A DNA stretch of 19,491 nucleotides. Source: Synergistaceae bacterium. Its GTDB lineage: Bacteria; Synergistota; Synergistia; Synergistales; Aminobacteriaceae. Position numbers and translations under genes: made by a program. The stretch covers positions 9,148 to 28,638 of the forward strand of contig JALHFZ010000067.1 in assembly GCA_022837505.1 (NCBI GenBank), read 5' to 3'. Within the stretch, counting starts at the first letter, position 1; each line of letters starts with the position of its first letter. The notes beneath the pieces are model-generated. The model was given only the letters and a program-made list of their open reading frames with translations, was not told the DNA's origin and ran no database searches. Of the stretch, positions 6,682 to 15,040 are shown piece after piece.

Positions 6682-7871
6682 CCGGAGGAGAGATCCCGCC
6701 CATAGAGGATAAACCAGACCGTCCCGGCGGCGCCGAAGGCCGAGGCGGTGAAGAAGTTCACCCCCGGTCCGGCCATCCACAGAAAGGCCCCGCCGAAGGC
6801 CGCCAGGGAGACTACCAGATCCCTCAGAAGGTAGTACAGGCCGAACATGGCCGCCGACTGCCCGGGAGGGGAGAGGTCCAGGATGAGGGACTTTCGGGTG
6901 GGTTCCCCGAACTCCTTGAGCCCCCGGACGGCAAAGGCGAAGAGCAGAACCTCGAAGGAGCGGGAGAAATAGAGCACAAGGGGAAAGAGGGTGAAGAAGC
7001 CGAAGGTGATGGCCACGAAGATTTTCTTACCTCCCCGGTCGGCCAGGCGGGCCACGGGGATGTAGATCAAAAGGGCCACGGTCATCTCCACGACGGTGAG
7101 GATGCCGAACTGAAAGGCTGATACGGGGCGCGGGATGACCTTCATGGCCCAGACCACCACGAAGGCGTAGGGGATCTGTTCGCAGAAGCGGATGAGGATG
7201 TCCGAGATGAGGAGATTTTTGAGGTCCGGGCTCATGAGCCGGAAGATCTGCAGGGGATTTCCCTCCGGACGGGGCACAAATTCATTGTCCTCTTCGCTGA
7301 TGAGGCGCTGCTGGAGCAGAAGGGCCAGGAGGGCCAGAAGAAAGGCTCCGGCGAAGGCCAGGCGGACCCCCGCCCTCTCGCCGAAGAAGCCTATCATGAG
7401 CCCGCCGAAGAGGGGACCGAGGGCCATGGGAATGCGCCGGACGAGGGAATGGACGGTGACCCCCATGGTCCGCTTGTTTCTGGGCAGCACCCGGGCGATG
7501 AGCTTCATGGAGGCGGGGAGGGAGATGGCCGTCCAGGAGAGAAAGAGAAAGGACGCCCCGAGGACGGCCCAGGTGCGGGGAACGAAGATCACCACGGCAA
7601 ACCCCGCCATGGCCAGCAGGTTGAAGAAGAGCAGGGCCCTTTTGATTCCGAACCGGTCGGCGATGTACCCTCCGGGAAAGGAGTAGAGGGCCGACAGAAG
7701 ATTGTCGAGGCCGTTGAGCAGGCCGATGGAGAGGGCTCCTCCTCCCAGGGCGAGAAGATAGATGGGGAGAAATCGCTCGGCCATTCGTTCGCCGAGGCCC
7801 ACGAAGACCACCATGAAGAGCATCCCGGCGATGCTTTTTTTCAGGGCGAAAAATTCGGTGAACCTGCTCAT
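6639..7871 (-). CDS. Major facilitator superfamily transporter
   Basis: The 410-residue protein has about 12 hydrophobic segments in two halves. The MFS signature loop between segments 2 and 3 is seen as GGYIADRFGIKRALLF. A matching loop in the second half reads VARLADRGGKKIFVA. These features fit a secondary transporter in the cytoplasmic membrane, possibly a multidrug-type exporter. The substrate cannot be predicted. The gene starts 9 bases after the stop of the DHH phosphoesterase gene, so the two probably share a transcript. The 3' end overlaps the radical SAM gene on the other strand by 43 bases, leaving no room for a normal terminator. The family call is secure; function is open. Confidence 0.9.
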   Translation of the reverse strand: MSRFTEFFALKKSIAGMLFMVVFVGLGERMAERFLPIYLLALGGGALSIGLLNGLDNLLSALYSFPGGYIADRFGIKRALLFFNLLAMAGFAVVIFVPRTWAVLGASFLFLSWTAISLPASMKLIARVLPRNKRTMGVTVHSLVRRIPMALGPLFGGLMIGFFGERAGVRLAFAGAFLLALLALLLQQRLISEEDNEFVPRPEGNPLQIFRLMSPDLKNLLISDILIRFCEQIPYAFVVVWAMKVIPRPVSAFQFGILTVVEMTVALLIYIPVARLADRGGKKIFVAITFGFFTLFPLVLYFSRSFEVLLFAFAVRGLKEFGEPTRKSLILDLSPPGQSAAMFGLYYLLRDLVVSLAAFGGAFLWMAGPGVNFFTASAFGAAGTVWFILYGRDLSSGQAGEPPEGSRGVR

Positions 7872-7880
7872 TTCGTCTTC

Positions 7881-8879
7881 TTACCCTTGCTTTCCGTTCC
7901 CTCGAGAGGCGAAGAGATCCCCCAGGGTCACCCCTGTGGGCCGTTCGGAATCCCGGATGGTCCGCAGGGCGGCCTCGAGGGTGGAGCGTATCTGGGCGGG
8001 TGTGTAGGAGGGGGGGAAGTAGAGGGCGGCGGCGTCATCGTGCCCTCCTCCCCGGATTTTCTTTCCGTCCCGGAGCATTCCCACCACCTTGCCGGCCATC
8101 TCCTTCCGGCTTCGCATGGAGACGGCCCATTCCCCGGAATACCGCTTGGCCGCCACGGCCACGAGGAGGGGAGGGTCCGCCAGACGGTCGAGGATCAGCC
8201 CGCCGAAGTCGGAGACGTCGCCGAACTCGAGGATTCCAGGCTCCACGAAGGCGATGTCCGCCGTCCGGGGCCCTATCTTTTCGAGGGCATGAGCAAAGCG
8301 CTTCTCCTGCTTCTCCACGAACTCCTCGGCGGCGGACCGCTCAAGGGGGGAGAGGGAGGGGTCGGGGTCGATGGCGAAGCGGGTAAAGATCGTCCAGGAG
8401 CCGCAGAGGGTGATGAGGGCGTTCCAGAGGCGGCTGTCGGGGTTTTCGTTCAGCCAGAGGTCCCGGTCGTTGGCGATGTCCACGAGGGGCTTCAGGCGCT
8501 CAATTTCAAGAACTCCCTCCCTCGCGAGCCATTCATAGTAGACCTTCGCGGCGCAGCAGGAGGTGTCCACCACCGCCCAGGGGCGGTTGCCGTACTTCTG
8601 GGCGGTGGTGTCGTGGTGGTCGAAGGCGAAGGGAGGGTTTCCCGGCGAGTGAAACCGGTCGAGGGCGTCCACGGTCCGTACGTCCTGACAGAAGAGGTCC
8701 ATGACGATAAATTCCTGCCCGGCGTCGAGGCTTTCGAGGATGAGGCTGTCCACCGATCCGTAGCCGGCGAGGGATACTTTCAGAAGCCGCCGTCCCTGCC
8801 AGCGGTGCCATGCGACCGCTGCCGCGGCGATTCCGTCGAGATCTGTGTGGCTTATGACGTGGAGAAGGGGTGAGTTCAT
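7881..8879 (-). CDS. DHH/DHHA1-family phosphoesterase
   Basis: The 332-residue cytosolic protein shows the DHH metal-site motifs in order: HTDLDG (H11, D13, D15), the acidic D61 after a hydrophobic strand, DHHD at 87-90, and NDRD near 137-140. The C-terminal DHHA1 domain has GGGHDDAAA at 277-285, which resembles the substrate-binding GGGH loop of NrnA and RecJ relatives. Family members hydrolyse nano-RNA, cyclic dinucleotide products, pAp or polyphosphate. This protein is not close enough by eye to a named member for a specific substrate. The start has AAGGAG nine bases upstream. It is the first gene left of the origin and reads away from it, with the MFS gene downstream. Confidence 0.9.
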   Translation of the reverse strand: MNSPLLHVISHTDLDGIAAAAVAWHRWQGRRLLKVSLAGYGSVDSLILESLDAGQEFIVMDLFCQDVRTVDALDRFHSPGNPPFAFDHHDTTAQKYGNRPWAVVDTSCCAAKVYYEWLAREGVLEIERLKPLVDIANDRDLWLNENPDSRLWNALITLCGSWTIFTRFAIDPDPSLSPLERSAAEEFVEKQEKRFAHALEKIGPRTADIAFVEPGILEFGDVSDFGGLILDRLADPPLLVAVAAKRYSGEWAVSMRSRKEMAGKVVGMLRDGKKIRGGGHDDAAALYFPPSYTPAQIRSTLEAALRTIRDSERPTGVTLGDLFASRGNGKQG

Positions 8880-8985
8880 TATTTTTTCTCCTTCGCTGCT
8901 TGGATTGTGTTGCCCTTATTCTCTCCGAAGACCCCCTTCTTGTCTATTTTCTTTTCTCTCCCCTTCCGGATAAAAGGCAAAAATC

Positions 8986-9301
8986 TTATCCACATTGGTG
9001 GAAAACTTGTGGATACTATGGCGAAGCCCTTCCCCCGTGGGAAAAGGGGAATTGAAGGGAGAAGGGAAATGTTTCGACAATTTCTCCGGCCCTCTCCCCA
9101 TCGGTAATTCTACCTATCCACAAAAAAAATTTGTTATTGTGTATATGTGGATAACTTTTGTGGACAAGTTGCCCTCTTTCTCCTCCGGATTTTGAAAAAA
9201 CCCCCCTCCGTCCTGTCGGAGGAGAATATAAGTTATCCACAATTCCTTTCCATATGATAAGATGGATCCATTCTCAACATGAGGTGAGGCTCTGTGGACA
9301 A
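8986..9301. other. Origin region, upstream DnaA-box cluster and dnaA promoter
   Basis: The 414-base gap between the DHH gene and dnaA contains DnaA boxes of type TTATCCACA. Perfect copies lie at 8986-8994 (+), 9146-9154 (-) and 9233-9241 (+). One-mismatch copies lie at 9008-9016 (-), 9114-9122 (+), 9159-9167 (-) and 9293-9301 (-), the last covering the dnaA start codon. The stretch 9121-9160 is AT-rich. A small hairpin (CCTCCG/CGGAGG, 9205-9222) and a possible -10 TATGAT at 9253-9258 lie before dnaA, so autoregulation by DnaA is likely. Boxes are read directly; origin function follows from their density next to dnaA. Nothing else was seen in 8880-8985. Confidence 0.88.
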
Positions 9302-10626
9302 TGAAGTAAAGCAGCTTTGGGAAAACCTTCTGGAGGAAGCCTCTTCTGCGCTTCCCGCCGGATCGTCCGATCTTTGGCTGAAAACCTGTATTCCCACTGC
9401 CCTGTCCGGGGGGACCCTTATCCTCGACGTCCCCAACGTCTTCGTGAAAGAGCAGATCTCCTCCCGTTTTCTTAAAGACCTTTCGAAAATTTTCAAGGAA
9501 AAGTTCGCCGGAGAGACAATTGACCTCCGGGTCGGAGCGGAGACAAAAAAAGACGAGCAGAGAGCAGAAACGGGCCGAGCGGGCCGCATCGTCGACCCTT
9601 TCAGAGTCCCGGGACGGCCTCAACCCCAGCTATGTCTTCAGCTCCTTCGTTGTGGGGAAGTCAAACCGCCTCGGGCACGCCGCAAGCCTCGCGGTGGCCG
9701 AGACTCCGGGGGAGGCCTACAACCCCCTGTTCATCTGGGGAGGGGTCGGCCTCGGAAAGACCCATCTCATGCACGCCATAGGCCATTACGCCCTCGACCG
9801 CAACCCGAACCTCAAGGTAACCTACGTGAGCTCCGAGAAATTCATCAACGAATTTATCCAGTCCATCAAGAACAACAAGACCCAGGAGTTCAAATCGAAG
9901 TACCGGAGCGTCGACGTGCTCCTCATAGACGATATCCAGTTTCTCGGAAACAAGGGAAGCAGCCAGGAGGAGTTTTTCCACACCTTCAACCAGCTCCACG
10001 TGTCGAACAAACAGATCGTCATCTGCTCCGACCGGCCCCCCAAGGATATCCAGAGCATCGAGGACCGTCTCGTCAGCCGCTTTGAATGGGGGCTTGTGAC
10101 GGACATACAGTCCCCCGACCTGGAGACCCGCATCGCCGTTTTGCAGAAAAAAGCCCAGCTCCGCCATTTCGACATCTCCGACGACGTCATCAATTTCCTC
10201 GCCCTGAATATCCCCAGCAATATCCGGGAACTTGAGGGGGCCCTCAATCGGGTCGTCGCCTGCGCCGAGCTGTCGAGCGAGCCCATCAACGAGGAAAATG
10301 CCGCAGAATGGCTGAAGGACATCATCCGAAAGGATATCCGCGGCCCAGTGAGCATCGACGCAATTCAGCACACCGTGGGGGAGTTCTTCAATATGCCCGT
10401 GGATGAACTCCTCAGCACGAAGCGGACCTCCGACATCGCCCTGGCCCGGCAGATCGCCATGTACCTCGCCCGGAAGCTCACGGAGACGAGCCTTCAGCAG
10501 ATAGGGCTTTCCTTCCGTAAGAAGGACCATACCACCGTCCTTCATGCCCACCGGAAGATCACCCAGATGATAAAAGAGCAGCCCAGGATAAAACAGATTG
10601 TGGATACCATCGAGGCAAAGTTGTGA
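9294..10626 (+). CDS. dnaA: Chromosomal replication initiator DnaA, with an apparent frameshift
   Basis: DnaA binds the origin boxes, melts the DNA and recruits helicase. Domain I is read from a GTG start at 9294 (GAGGTGAGG upstream): MDNEVKQLWENLLEE... Domains III and IV lie in the next frame from about 9547: Walker A GGVGLGKTH, Walker B VLLIDDIQFL, sensor region and the box-binding signature FRKKDHTTVLHAHRK. The two parts join only if one base is dropped near 9545-9551, a run of seven A at the start of linker domain II. With that correction the product is 443 residues, the normal length. Causes could be a sequencing error in the homopolymer, a real mutation, or slippage during expression. 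A TTG at 9520, with GGAGAG four bases before it, could start a domain I-less form, but that is weak. Confidence 0.93.
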
Positions 10627-10641
10627 AAAAAGGCGTCCTTT

Positions 10642-10783
10642 TGTGGATAAGTCAACACTTAGACAGAAATTTTCAGTTGTCCTGTGGATAATGGGGATAA
10701 CTTTGACAGTATAAAATTTTTTTGTCCACAGGGGTCCGGTCCGGTCAGGAAGGGCCGCCGACAGGTTATCCACACTGTCCACA
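10642..10783. other. Origin region, downstream DnaA-box cluster between dnaA and dnaN
   Basis: The 226-base dnaA-dnaN gap carries TTATCCACA-type boxes. Perfect copies are at 10642-10650 (-), 10683-10691 (-) and 10766-10774 (+). TTGTCCACA lies at 10722-10730 (+) and CTGTCCACA at 10775-10783 (+), directly abutting the perfect box before it. An AT-rich patch lies at 10709-10724. A TTGACA at 10703-10708 has no well-placed -10, so the dnaN promoter is not resolved. The tandem pair leads straight into the DnaA-trio element. Confidence 0.9.
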
Positions 10784-10787
10784 CCCC

Positions 10788-10813
10788 TTATTACTACTAC
10801 TGTTACTAAATAC
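10788..10813 (+). other. DnaA-trio / probable origin unwinding element
   Basis: Four bases (CCCC) after the tandem DnaA boxes, the plus strand runs TTA TTA CTA CTA CTG TTA CTA and then turns AT-rich. Read 3' to 5' the complement is AAT AAT GAT GAT GAC AAT GAT, so six of seven triplets fit the known DnaA-trio consensus 3'-(G/A)A(T/A)-5'. In Bacillus subtilis such trios direct DnaA filament growth on one strand and mark the unwinding site between dnaA and dnaN. The same order (boxes, short GC stretch, trios) is seen here. Confidence 0.85.
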
Positions 10814-10852
10814 AAAAACTAATAACAGATACTGTACGGGGAGGGAAACCAC

Positions 10853-12046
10853 GTGAGACTTCAGATCAATAAAAGTGAATTCCTTAAAAGCTGGCAGATC
10901 ACTGAACGGAGCACCAGTTCCAAGAGCACAATCAACGCCCTCACAGGTATTTTTATAAAAACCAGGGAATCGGAGGACGGAAACACCGTTCTTCTCGAGG
11001 CTACGGACCTCAAAACGTCCATTAAAAGCATCTCCCGGGGCGTGCTCGTGGAGGAAGAAGGAGAAGCGGTCCTTCCCGTCCGGATCGTCGGCGAACTCTT
11101 CAAAAAAGCTCCCACAAACATCTTCACAGTTTCTGTGGACGACGGCCGGGGGACCATCATCGCCGGAAGAAACCGGTACAAATTCACAACCTATCCGTCG
11201 AAGGAATTTCCGACCCTTCCCGTATCGGAAAGCGCGTCTTTTTTCTGTTCTCTTACCGCGTCGGAACTTCTCCGGATCATCTCCGAGGGGACGGTGGCCT
11301 GCACCCAGGGGGAGGAGTTTCCCAAATACCTCGGCACAGCCTTTTTTCAGCTCAGAGAAAGGGAACTCCGGATCATCTCCACGGACGGAAGGCGTCTCTC
11401 CCTGGCAAAGGGGTACCCCTCGGAAGTAAGCTCCGACGGAGAATTCCTCCTCCCCATTCAGGGGATAAAGGAGCTTCAGAGGCTCCTCGGGGCCCTTTCG
11501 GGGGAAACCCCCATCAGGATACTGAACGACAATACCCTCGTCTTCTTCCAGATGGGATCAATTGAATTTTCCGTCCGGAGGGTGGAGGCCGTCTTTCCCG
11601 ATTACGAAAAAATCATGAACCCCAACAGTACGACGGTGCTCGAGATCGACAGAAGCGCCCTGACGGAAGCCCTTGAACGGGTGGATATCATCGTTCGGGA
11701 TTATACCCGGATGGTGATCTTCCGCCTCTCCCCCCAGGGGGACGTCATCCTCCAGGGAAAGGCCCCGGAGACGGGGGCAGTGGAGGAGGTCCTCGAGGGA
11801 AAAATCGAAGGGGAACCCCTCACGGTGGCCTACAACGTGGGGTACCTTCTCGAAGGGCTCAAGGCCCTCTACGGAGTGAGTGTTCTCATGAGCTTCAACG
11901 GTACGGAGGGGCATTTATCCATGCTCCGGCCGGATGAAAAAAATTTCCTGTACATGCTCATGCCCATAAAACTCAAAAAAGAGGATCTCTCCTTCGAGGA
12001 AGAGGAGATTGACGAGCCCGCCCCTTTTGAGGAGGATTCTTTCTAG
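10853..12046 (+). CDS. dnaN: DNA polymerase III sliding clamp (beta subunit)
   Basis: The 397-residue protein has the three-part beta-clamp fold. It starts MRLQINKSEFLKSWQITERSTSSKSTINALTGIFI, the usual N-terminal strand and helix. Typical later blocks are EFLLPIQGIKELQRLL in the middle domain and a C-terminal YMLMPIKL, the clamp's conserved tail. A 25-residue acidic extension (LSFEEEEIDEPAPFEEDSF) follows that tail, where most clamps end soon after it. The ring holds polymerase III and other partners on DNA. The start is GTG, with GGGAGGG eight bases upstream. dnaN follows the origin element and precedes recF by 9 bases, the classical order. Confidence 0.97.
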   Translation: MRLQINKSEFLKSWQITERSTSSKSTINALTGIFIKTRESEDGNTVLLEATDLKTSIKSISRGVLVEEEGEAVLPVRIVGELFKKAPTNIFTVSVDDGRGTIIAGRNRYKFTTYPSKEFPTLPVSESASFFCSLTASELLRIISEGTVACTQGEEFPKYLGTAFFQLRERELRIISTDGRRLSLAKGYPSEVSSDGEFLLPIQGIKELQRLLGALSGETPIRILNDNTLVFFQMGSIEFSVRRVEAVFPDYEKIMNPNSTTVLEIDRSALTEALERVDIIVRDYTRMVIFRLSPQGDVILQGKAPETGAVEEVLEGKIEGEPLTVAYNVGYLLEGLKALYGVSVLMSFNGTEGHLSMLRPDEKNFLYMLMPIKLKKEDLSFEEEEIDEPAPFEEDSF

Positions 12047-12055
12047 AGCCCCTCC

Positions 12056-13108
12056 ATGGAGTGTGTTGAATTCACTCTTCGAAATTTTCGAAATCTTACT
12101 TCGGGCCGCATTTTCTGGAGGCAGGGGCTCAATCTCCTGACGGGCAAGAACGGTTCAGGAAAGACCAACTGTCTTGAGGGGCTCCATCTTCTTCTGGGGT
12201 GGGGCCCTTTCGGCGACCGAAGGGACCTTCTCGCGTGGAATGGAACGGAAAAACATGCTTTCCTCACGGGAAAATTCACCGGCGAGGAGGAACTTTTTCT
12301 GGCCCTTTCCCTCGGAGGAACCTCTGTAGTGAAATGCGACGGAAAGAGAAGCTCCTTTCCCGAAATCAGGCTGCAGATCCCAGCCCTCGCCTTTCTTCCC
12401 CGGGACATGAACCTCATGGACGGCTCCCCTTCGGGAAGGCGGTCCTTTCTCGACCGGCTCTGCGCCCTTCTGTACCCCCTCTACGCCCGAAGGCTGAACG
12501 ACTTCCGAAAGGCCGTGAGGCACAGAACGATCCTTCTTCGTCAGGGAAAGAATACCGCCGTCACCTCCCGGGCCATGGCTCCCCTGGCTGCCTGGATCTG
12601 GGAGGCCCGGGAAAGGGCGGTCTTTTCCCTGGAGGAAGGGGTATCGGAGCTCAGGGAACTTCTTCCCGCCCCGCTGGAGCTGCAGCTTCATCGGGGAGGG
12701 GCCGGGCGGAAGGCCGATTATTCCGAGGACTGGTGGTCTTCCCTTGTGGCGGAGCGTCCCCGGGAGTGCCGGTGCTGTGCCCCTGTAGTGGGCCCCCATC
12801 GGGATGATCTTCATATCGGGAGCGGAGGACGGGAAGCCGCTGTCTTCTTCAGCCGGGGGCAGAAAAGAAGAGCCTCCGTGGCCCTGATGATCTCCGCCGG
12901 CAGGTTGGTCGAACGCCGCCTGCGCCGGAAGCCCATCCTTCTGCTCGACGAGATCGCCTCAGAACTCGACGAAGAGGGGCGGCGATTCACCGTGTCGACC
13001 CTTGAAAGGACGGGGTGGCAGGTCATCGCGGCCGCTGCGGAAGGGGTCGACCCCTGGCCCGGAGCGGTCTGGTCTGTTACAAAAGGAAATATAACCCTGG
13101 AGGAATAG
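12056..13108 (+). CDS. recF: DNA replication and repair ATPase RecF
   Basis: The 350-residue ABC/SMC-like ATPase has Walker A GKNGSGKT (30-37), the RecF-typical block VVGPHRDDL (244-252), the signature FSRGQKRR (265-272) and Walker B ILLLDE (294-299). It loads or stabilises RecA at single-strand gaps with RecO and RecR. The N terminus MECVEFTLRNFRNL matches the family start. No Shine-Dalgarno sequence is seen before the ATG (CCCCTCC precedes it), so translation probably depends on coupling to dnaN, whose stop is 9 bases upstream. mnmG follows after 36 bases. Confidence 0.96.
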   Translation: MECVEFTLRNFRNLTSGRIFWRQGLNLLTGKNGSGKTNCLEGLHLLLGWGPFGDRRDLLAWNGTEKHAFLTGKFTGEEELFLALSLGGTSVVKCDGKRSSFPEIRLQIPALAFLPRDMNLMDGSPSGRRSFLDRLCALLYPLYARRLNDFRKAVRHRTILLRQGKNTAVTSRAMAPLAAWIWEARERAVFSLEEGVSELRELLPAPLELQLHRGGAGRKADYSEDWWSSLVAERPRECRCCAPVVGPHRDDLHIGSGGREAAVFFSRGQKRRASVALMISAGRLVERRLRRKPILLLDEIASELDEEGRRFTVSTLERTGWQVIAAAAEGVDPWPGAVWSVTKGNITLEE

Positions 13109-13144
13109 AAAAATTTCTCCTCAGGCGGAAAGGAAGAACCCCCG

Positions 13145-15040
13145 ATGATCCTCTTTGAAAAAAAATATGACTGCATCGTTGTGGGAGGAGGGCATGCCGG
13201 ATGCGAGGCGGCCCTTGCCGCGGCCCGGATGGGGATGGCCGTATTGCAGCTCAATCTCTTCCTCGACAACACGGGGCATATGCCCTGCAACCCCTCCATC
13301 GGCGGCCCTGCGAAGGGGCATCTCGTCCGGGAGGGGAGCGCCCTCGGAGGGGAGCAGGCCGAGGCGGCGGACAGCTCGGCCATGCTCATCCGGTGGCTCA
13401 ATACATCCAAGGGGCCGGCGGTTCAGGCCCTCCGGGCCCAGTGTGACCTCCGGGAGTATGCCGCCCATTTTCTTCTCGCCATCGAAAGCCAGAAAAACCT
13501 CGACGTCCGCCAGGAGCTGGTCACCGATCTCTGGGTGGAGGACGGGGCCGTCCGGGGAGTAAGGACGAAGTATGGATACACCTACGGAGGGCGTACGGTG
13601 ATCCTCGCCCCTGGAACCTACCTCTCCGGAAAGGTCTATATCGGCACGGAGAGCTTTTTCTCAGGCCCCCTCGGGCAGATCCCCTCCCTCGATCTCCCCG
13701 CTTCCCTGAGAACACACGGTCTGGAGATGGGTCGGATCCGCACGGACACCACCCCCCGCCTTCATCTGGACACCCTTGACCTCCCCTCCCTCCAGCAGCA
13801 GGGGAGCGCGGAAAAGCCCCTGGCCTTCTCCCTCTGGAGGGAGGGGGCGGTCCACGAGGGGTATTTCTGCTATCTCACGCGAAGTACGCAGGAGACCCAC
13901 GACGTCATCCGGGAGAACCTCTCCCGATCCCCCCTCTCCATGGGGTGGATGGAGGGGGCAGGCCCCCGGTACTGTCCGTCCATTGAGGACAAGGTCCTCC
14001 GCTTTCCGGAAAAGGAGAGCCATCTCCTCTTTCTCGAGCCCGTCTCCCGGGGAAATAAAGAGGTCTACATTCAGAACTTCTCCACGAGCCTCCCCCTGGA
14101 CGTACAGACTGCCATGGTCCGCTCCCTGCCGGGGTGCGAAAGGGCTCACATCACCCGGCCGGGGTACGCCATCGAATACGACTACGTGAACCCCTTGCAG
14201 CTCACCCCTTCCCTCGAAATAAAGAAAATATCAGGCCTTTTCTGCGCCGGCCAGATCAACGGGACATCGGGGTACGAGGAAGCGGCCGCCCAGGGTCTGC
14301 TCGCGGGGGTCAACGCCGCACTGAAAGTCCGGGGGGAGGACCCCCTCATACTTTCCCGTTCTGAGGCCTATATGGGGGTCCTGGTGGACGATCTCGTCAC
14401 AAGGGGTACTCAGGAGCCCTACCGGATGCTCACGAGCCGCTGCGAGCACCGTCTGCTTCTCCGGCACGACAATGCCGACCGCCGCCTCGCCCCCCTGGGG
14501 CGGAAAACAGGTCTTCTGGGGGATGAAAAATGGAATTTTCTTCTTGCCCGGTGGAAGAGGATCGACGGGGAAAGGGAGCGGCTTGAGGGGGTTCGTCTCT
14601 CTCCTTCGGATGAACTCAACAGCGAGCTGGCAGCCTTGGACTCGGCCCCCCTGAGGGAACCTGCCCTCGCCGGAGATCTTCTCCGCAGGCCCCGGGTTCC
14701 CTACTCCCTGATCTCTCCTTTTCTTCCGGGAGGAGAGGCTCTTTCGGAGGATGAAGGGCATGCCCTTGAAGTGGAGATCAAGTACGGAGGGTATATCGAC
14801 CGGCAGCGCCGCCAGGTGACCAGGCTCGAAAAAATGGAGGAGGTCCTCCTTCCCGGGGATCTCGACTATGGTGCTATAAAGGGTCTTCTCGCCGAAAGCC
14901 GCCAGAAGCTCGCCAAAGTCCGCCCGCGGACCCTCGGCCAGGCGGGCCGGATCTCCGGGGTGACCCCGGCGGATATTCAGCTCCTCTCCATCTATCTCAA
15001 CTCCCTGCGGAGGAGGGAACCCTGTGAAGGGACGAAATAG
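13145..15040 (+). CDS. mnmG: tRNA uridine-5-carboxymethylaminomethyl modification enzyme MnmG (GidA)
   Basis: The 631-residue length is usual for MnmG. The N-terminal FAD-binding loop is VVGGGHAGCEAA (12-23), then GGPAKGHLVREGSALGG and the second signature CAGQINGTSGYEEAAAQG. The C-terminal helical domain that binds MnmE and tRNA is present and ends QLLSIYLNSLRRR. With MnmE it makes the cmnm5 modification at the wobble uridine, using FAD, NADH, glycine and methylene-tetrahydrofolate. AAAGGAAG precedes the ATG by about nine bases. mnmE is not in the window. The end overlaps the dciA start by 17 bases, so the two are co-translated. Confidence 0.97.
   Translation: MILFEKKYDCIVVGGGHAGCEAALAAARMGMAVLQLNLFLDNTGHMPCNPSIGGPAKGHLVREGSALGGEQAEAADSSAMLIRWLNTSKGPAVQALRAQCDLREYAAHFLLAIESQKNLDVRQELVTDLWVEDGAVRGVRTKYGYTYGGRTVILAPGTYLSGKVYIGTESFFSGPLGQIPSLDLPASLRTHGLEMGRIRTDTTPRLHLDTLDLPSLQQQGSAEKPLAFSLWREGAVHEGYFCYLTRSTQETHDVIRENLSRSPLSMGWMEGAGPRYCPSIEDKVLRFPEKESHLLFLEPVSRGNKEVYIQNFSTSLPLDVQTAMVRSLPGCERAHITRPGYAIEYDYVNPLQLTPSLEIKKISGLFCAGQINGTSGYEEAAAQGLLAGVNAALKVRGEDPLILSRSEAYMGVLVDDLVTRGTQEPYRMLTSRCEHRLLLRHDNADRRLAPLGRKTGLLGDEKWNFLLARWKRIDGERERLEGVRLSPSDELNSELAALDSAPLREPALAGDLLRRPRVPYSLISPFLPGGEALSEDEGHALEVEIKYGGYIDRQRRQVTRLEKMEEVLLPGDLDYGAIKGLLAESRQKLAKVRPRTLGQAGRISGVTPADIQLLSIYLNSLRRREPCEGTK

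Noticed and set aside
7449..8873. Long plus-strand open frame across the MFS and DHH genes
   Set aside because: It spans two conserved genes on the other strand and is rich in Gly, Glu and His as antisense translations of GC-rich genes usually are.
9552..10085. Continuation of the domain I frame of dnaA beyond the A run, as a separate shorter protein
   Set aside because: The residues after about 9552 are Arg/Pro-rich shadow sequence with no DnaA similarity, while the next frame encodes perfect domains III-IV.
10703..10731. TTGACA at 10703 as the -35 of a dnaN promoter
   Set aside because: No acceptable -10 lies 16-19 bases downstream; the nearby TATAAA begins only one base after it.
9661..10815. 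Minus-strand open frame across dnaA and the dnaA-dnaN gap
   Set aside because: It is antisense to conserved DnaA domains and runs into DnaA boxes; no family resemblance.
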